Shown here in pieces: positions 56,101 through 64,000 of a DNA stretch of 64,000 nt. The stretch is from assembly GCA_003344405.1 (NCBI GenBank), contig NOWV01000061.1:248001-312000 (forward strand). Reading direction: 5' to 3'. The DNA comes from Trichoplax sp. H2 (taxonomy: Eukaryota; Placozoa; Uniplacotomia; Trichoplacea). The position numbers were made by a program, and so were the translations under genes. The notes below the pieces were generated by a model. It saw nothing but the letters and a program-made list of their open reading frames with translations. It had not been told where the DNA came from and made no database searches. The number at the start of each line of letters is the position of its first letter. Within the stretch, counting starts at the first letter, position 1.

Positions 56101-56611
56101 ATTAATCGTTTGCACACTACGACATCAGCGACCAGTTCAGTGTAATTGTATAGTCATTCTGAATTGAATGGTTACTATACTATTGTAGTAAAGCGCTGTG
56201 CTTTGGCATTATCCAACTGGTGATTACTATCATGGACATTTCGCTGGCTACTACTTCTATTTTATTACTGGACTGTTTTGCTAGAAATCCAATTCAAGGA
56301 GTATACTTGTGTCGATTTTGTCATTTATTGCTAATTGTTTTCAATTACAATTCAGATGTGAATCAATTCAATATTGTACAACTTACATCGTCAACTTTAC
56401 CAGTGGTCCTATCTTTCCAACAGAAATGCATTAAACTATCATCACCCTGAAATACATATAGAAGTCCTTTTCGTTGATCTGGCTTGACCAATTTTCCAGT
56501 CATCGTCATTTTACCAGCCTTAAATTCGACGAGATTGCGATGTTGTGGTAAACGCATATTCTGCCCTAAATTACCGAATAAATTTTGAGAATAGCCACCT
56601 GGAAAGGACAT
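53190..56611 (-). CDS. ADRM1: proteasomal ubiquitin receptor ADRM1 / Rpn13
   Basis: Nine minus-strand exons (56611-56387, 55351-55132, 54908-54830, 54660-54458, 54324-54301, 54073-53910, 53721-53622, 53493-53383, 53272-53190) encode about 402 aa; human ADRM1 has 407. Residues 20-135 are the Pru domain: [56 protein letters not shown] and KVNEVLNNP. This domain binds ubiquitin and the proteasome base. A low-complexity Ser/Ala/Thr/Pro linker precedes the DEUBAD domain ([48 protein letters not shown]), which recruits and activates the deubiquitinase UCH37. The C terminus is acidic and ends KMDVDP. An in-frame ATG 34 codons upstream (56713) gives unlike sequence, so 56611 is chosen. Exon 5 is a 24-nt microexon. 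Confidence 0.96.
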
Positions 56612-56713
56612 AATGACTGTCTTGAAACTGCTTAATTCTTGGAATTCACTTTCAAGCTTCCAAGTTATTATTGCGGTTGTACTTTCGAATACTGACTGAA
56701 TACGGTAGTTCAA

Positions 56714-63885
<7,172 letters not shown>

Positions 63886-64000
63886 GTGAGTTTCAATTTC
63901 TGCCCTTCTGAACAATATTTTATTTGATAATGAGCTATTGTATATATCCATTGATATTACCATAGATATTATTCCTAACATAAGCAACCATGCAATAATT

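Overview
This is an intron-rich, AT-rich eukaryotic window. No gene is a single long ORF, so I built each exon model by matching GT..AG junctions and reading phase across consecutive open segments. The gene set includes a Scribble-type LAP polarity protein, a class C GABA-B-like receptor, CtIP, 14-3-3 and a two-domain 780-residue phosphofructokinase. Short genes with conserved-looking introns point to an early-branching animal; a placozoan such as Trichoplax or Hoilungia fits best. That assignment is an inference, since no marker gene in the window fixes it.

Layout, left to right. The 3' end of a 14-3-3 gene (+, 1-390). A repeat-rich spacer. PTRHD1 (-, 3294-4771), divergent from phosphofructokinase (+, 5661-11743, 26 exons). 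PFK intron 1 appears to hold a nested, unrecognised minus-strand gene (5803-6827). A possible tiny gene (12457-12788). RNA polymerase III subunit RPC10/POLR3K (+, 13093-14149). BUD13 of the spliceosomal RES complex (+, 17146-20556), tail to tail with an unrecognised minus-strand gene (20591-21585). About 4.8 kb of AT-rich sequence in which I see no gene.

Then a GABA-B-like receptor (+, 26348-38283, 15 exons, one 6.5 kb intron). CtIP/RBBP8 (-, 39323-43118), divergent from a 471-residue coiled-coil protein (+, 43885-48252). A candidate short plus-strand gene (48563-49369). A small secreted protein with a predicted N-terminal histidine after signal cleavage (-, 49625-51102). tRNA-Gln(UUG) at 51546-51617 beside a 119-bp tandem duplication. 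A possible gene (52189-53073). The proteasome ubiquitin receptor ADRM1/RPN13 (-, 53190-56611). The 5' part of a Scribble gene (+, 57981-63885), which runs off the window.

Most recognised genes are unrelated housekeeping functions: glycolysis, Pol III transcription, splicing, DNA-end resection, proteasome, polarity and signalling. I see no shared pathway or operon. The most interesting points are the secreted His-first protein, which resembles the copper-binding BIM1/LPMO-like fold; the scattered clusters of a self-complementary TACTGTACAG decamer, which sit between genes and near start regions but are almost absent from the 20-43 kb stretch; genes apparently nested in introns of PFK and Scribble; and non-standard splicing (a GC donor, microexons, tandem acceptors and an in-frame 90-nt intron-like segment).
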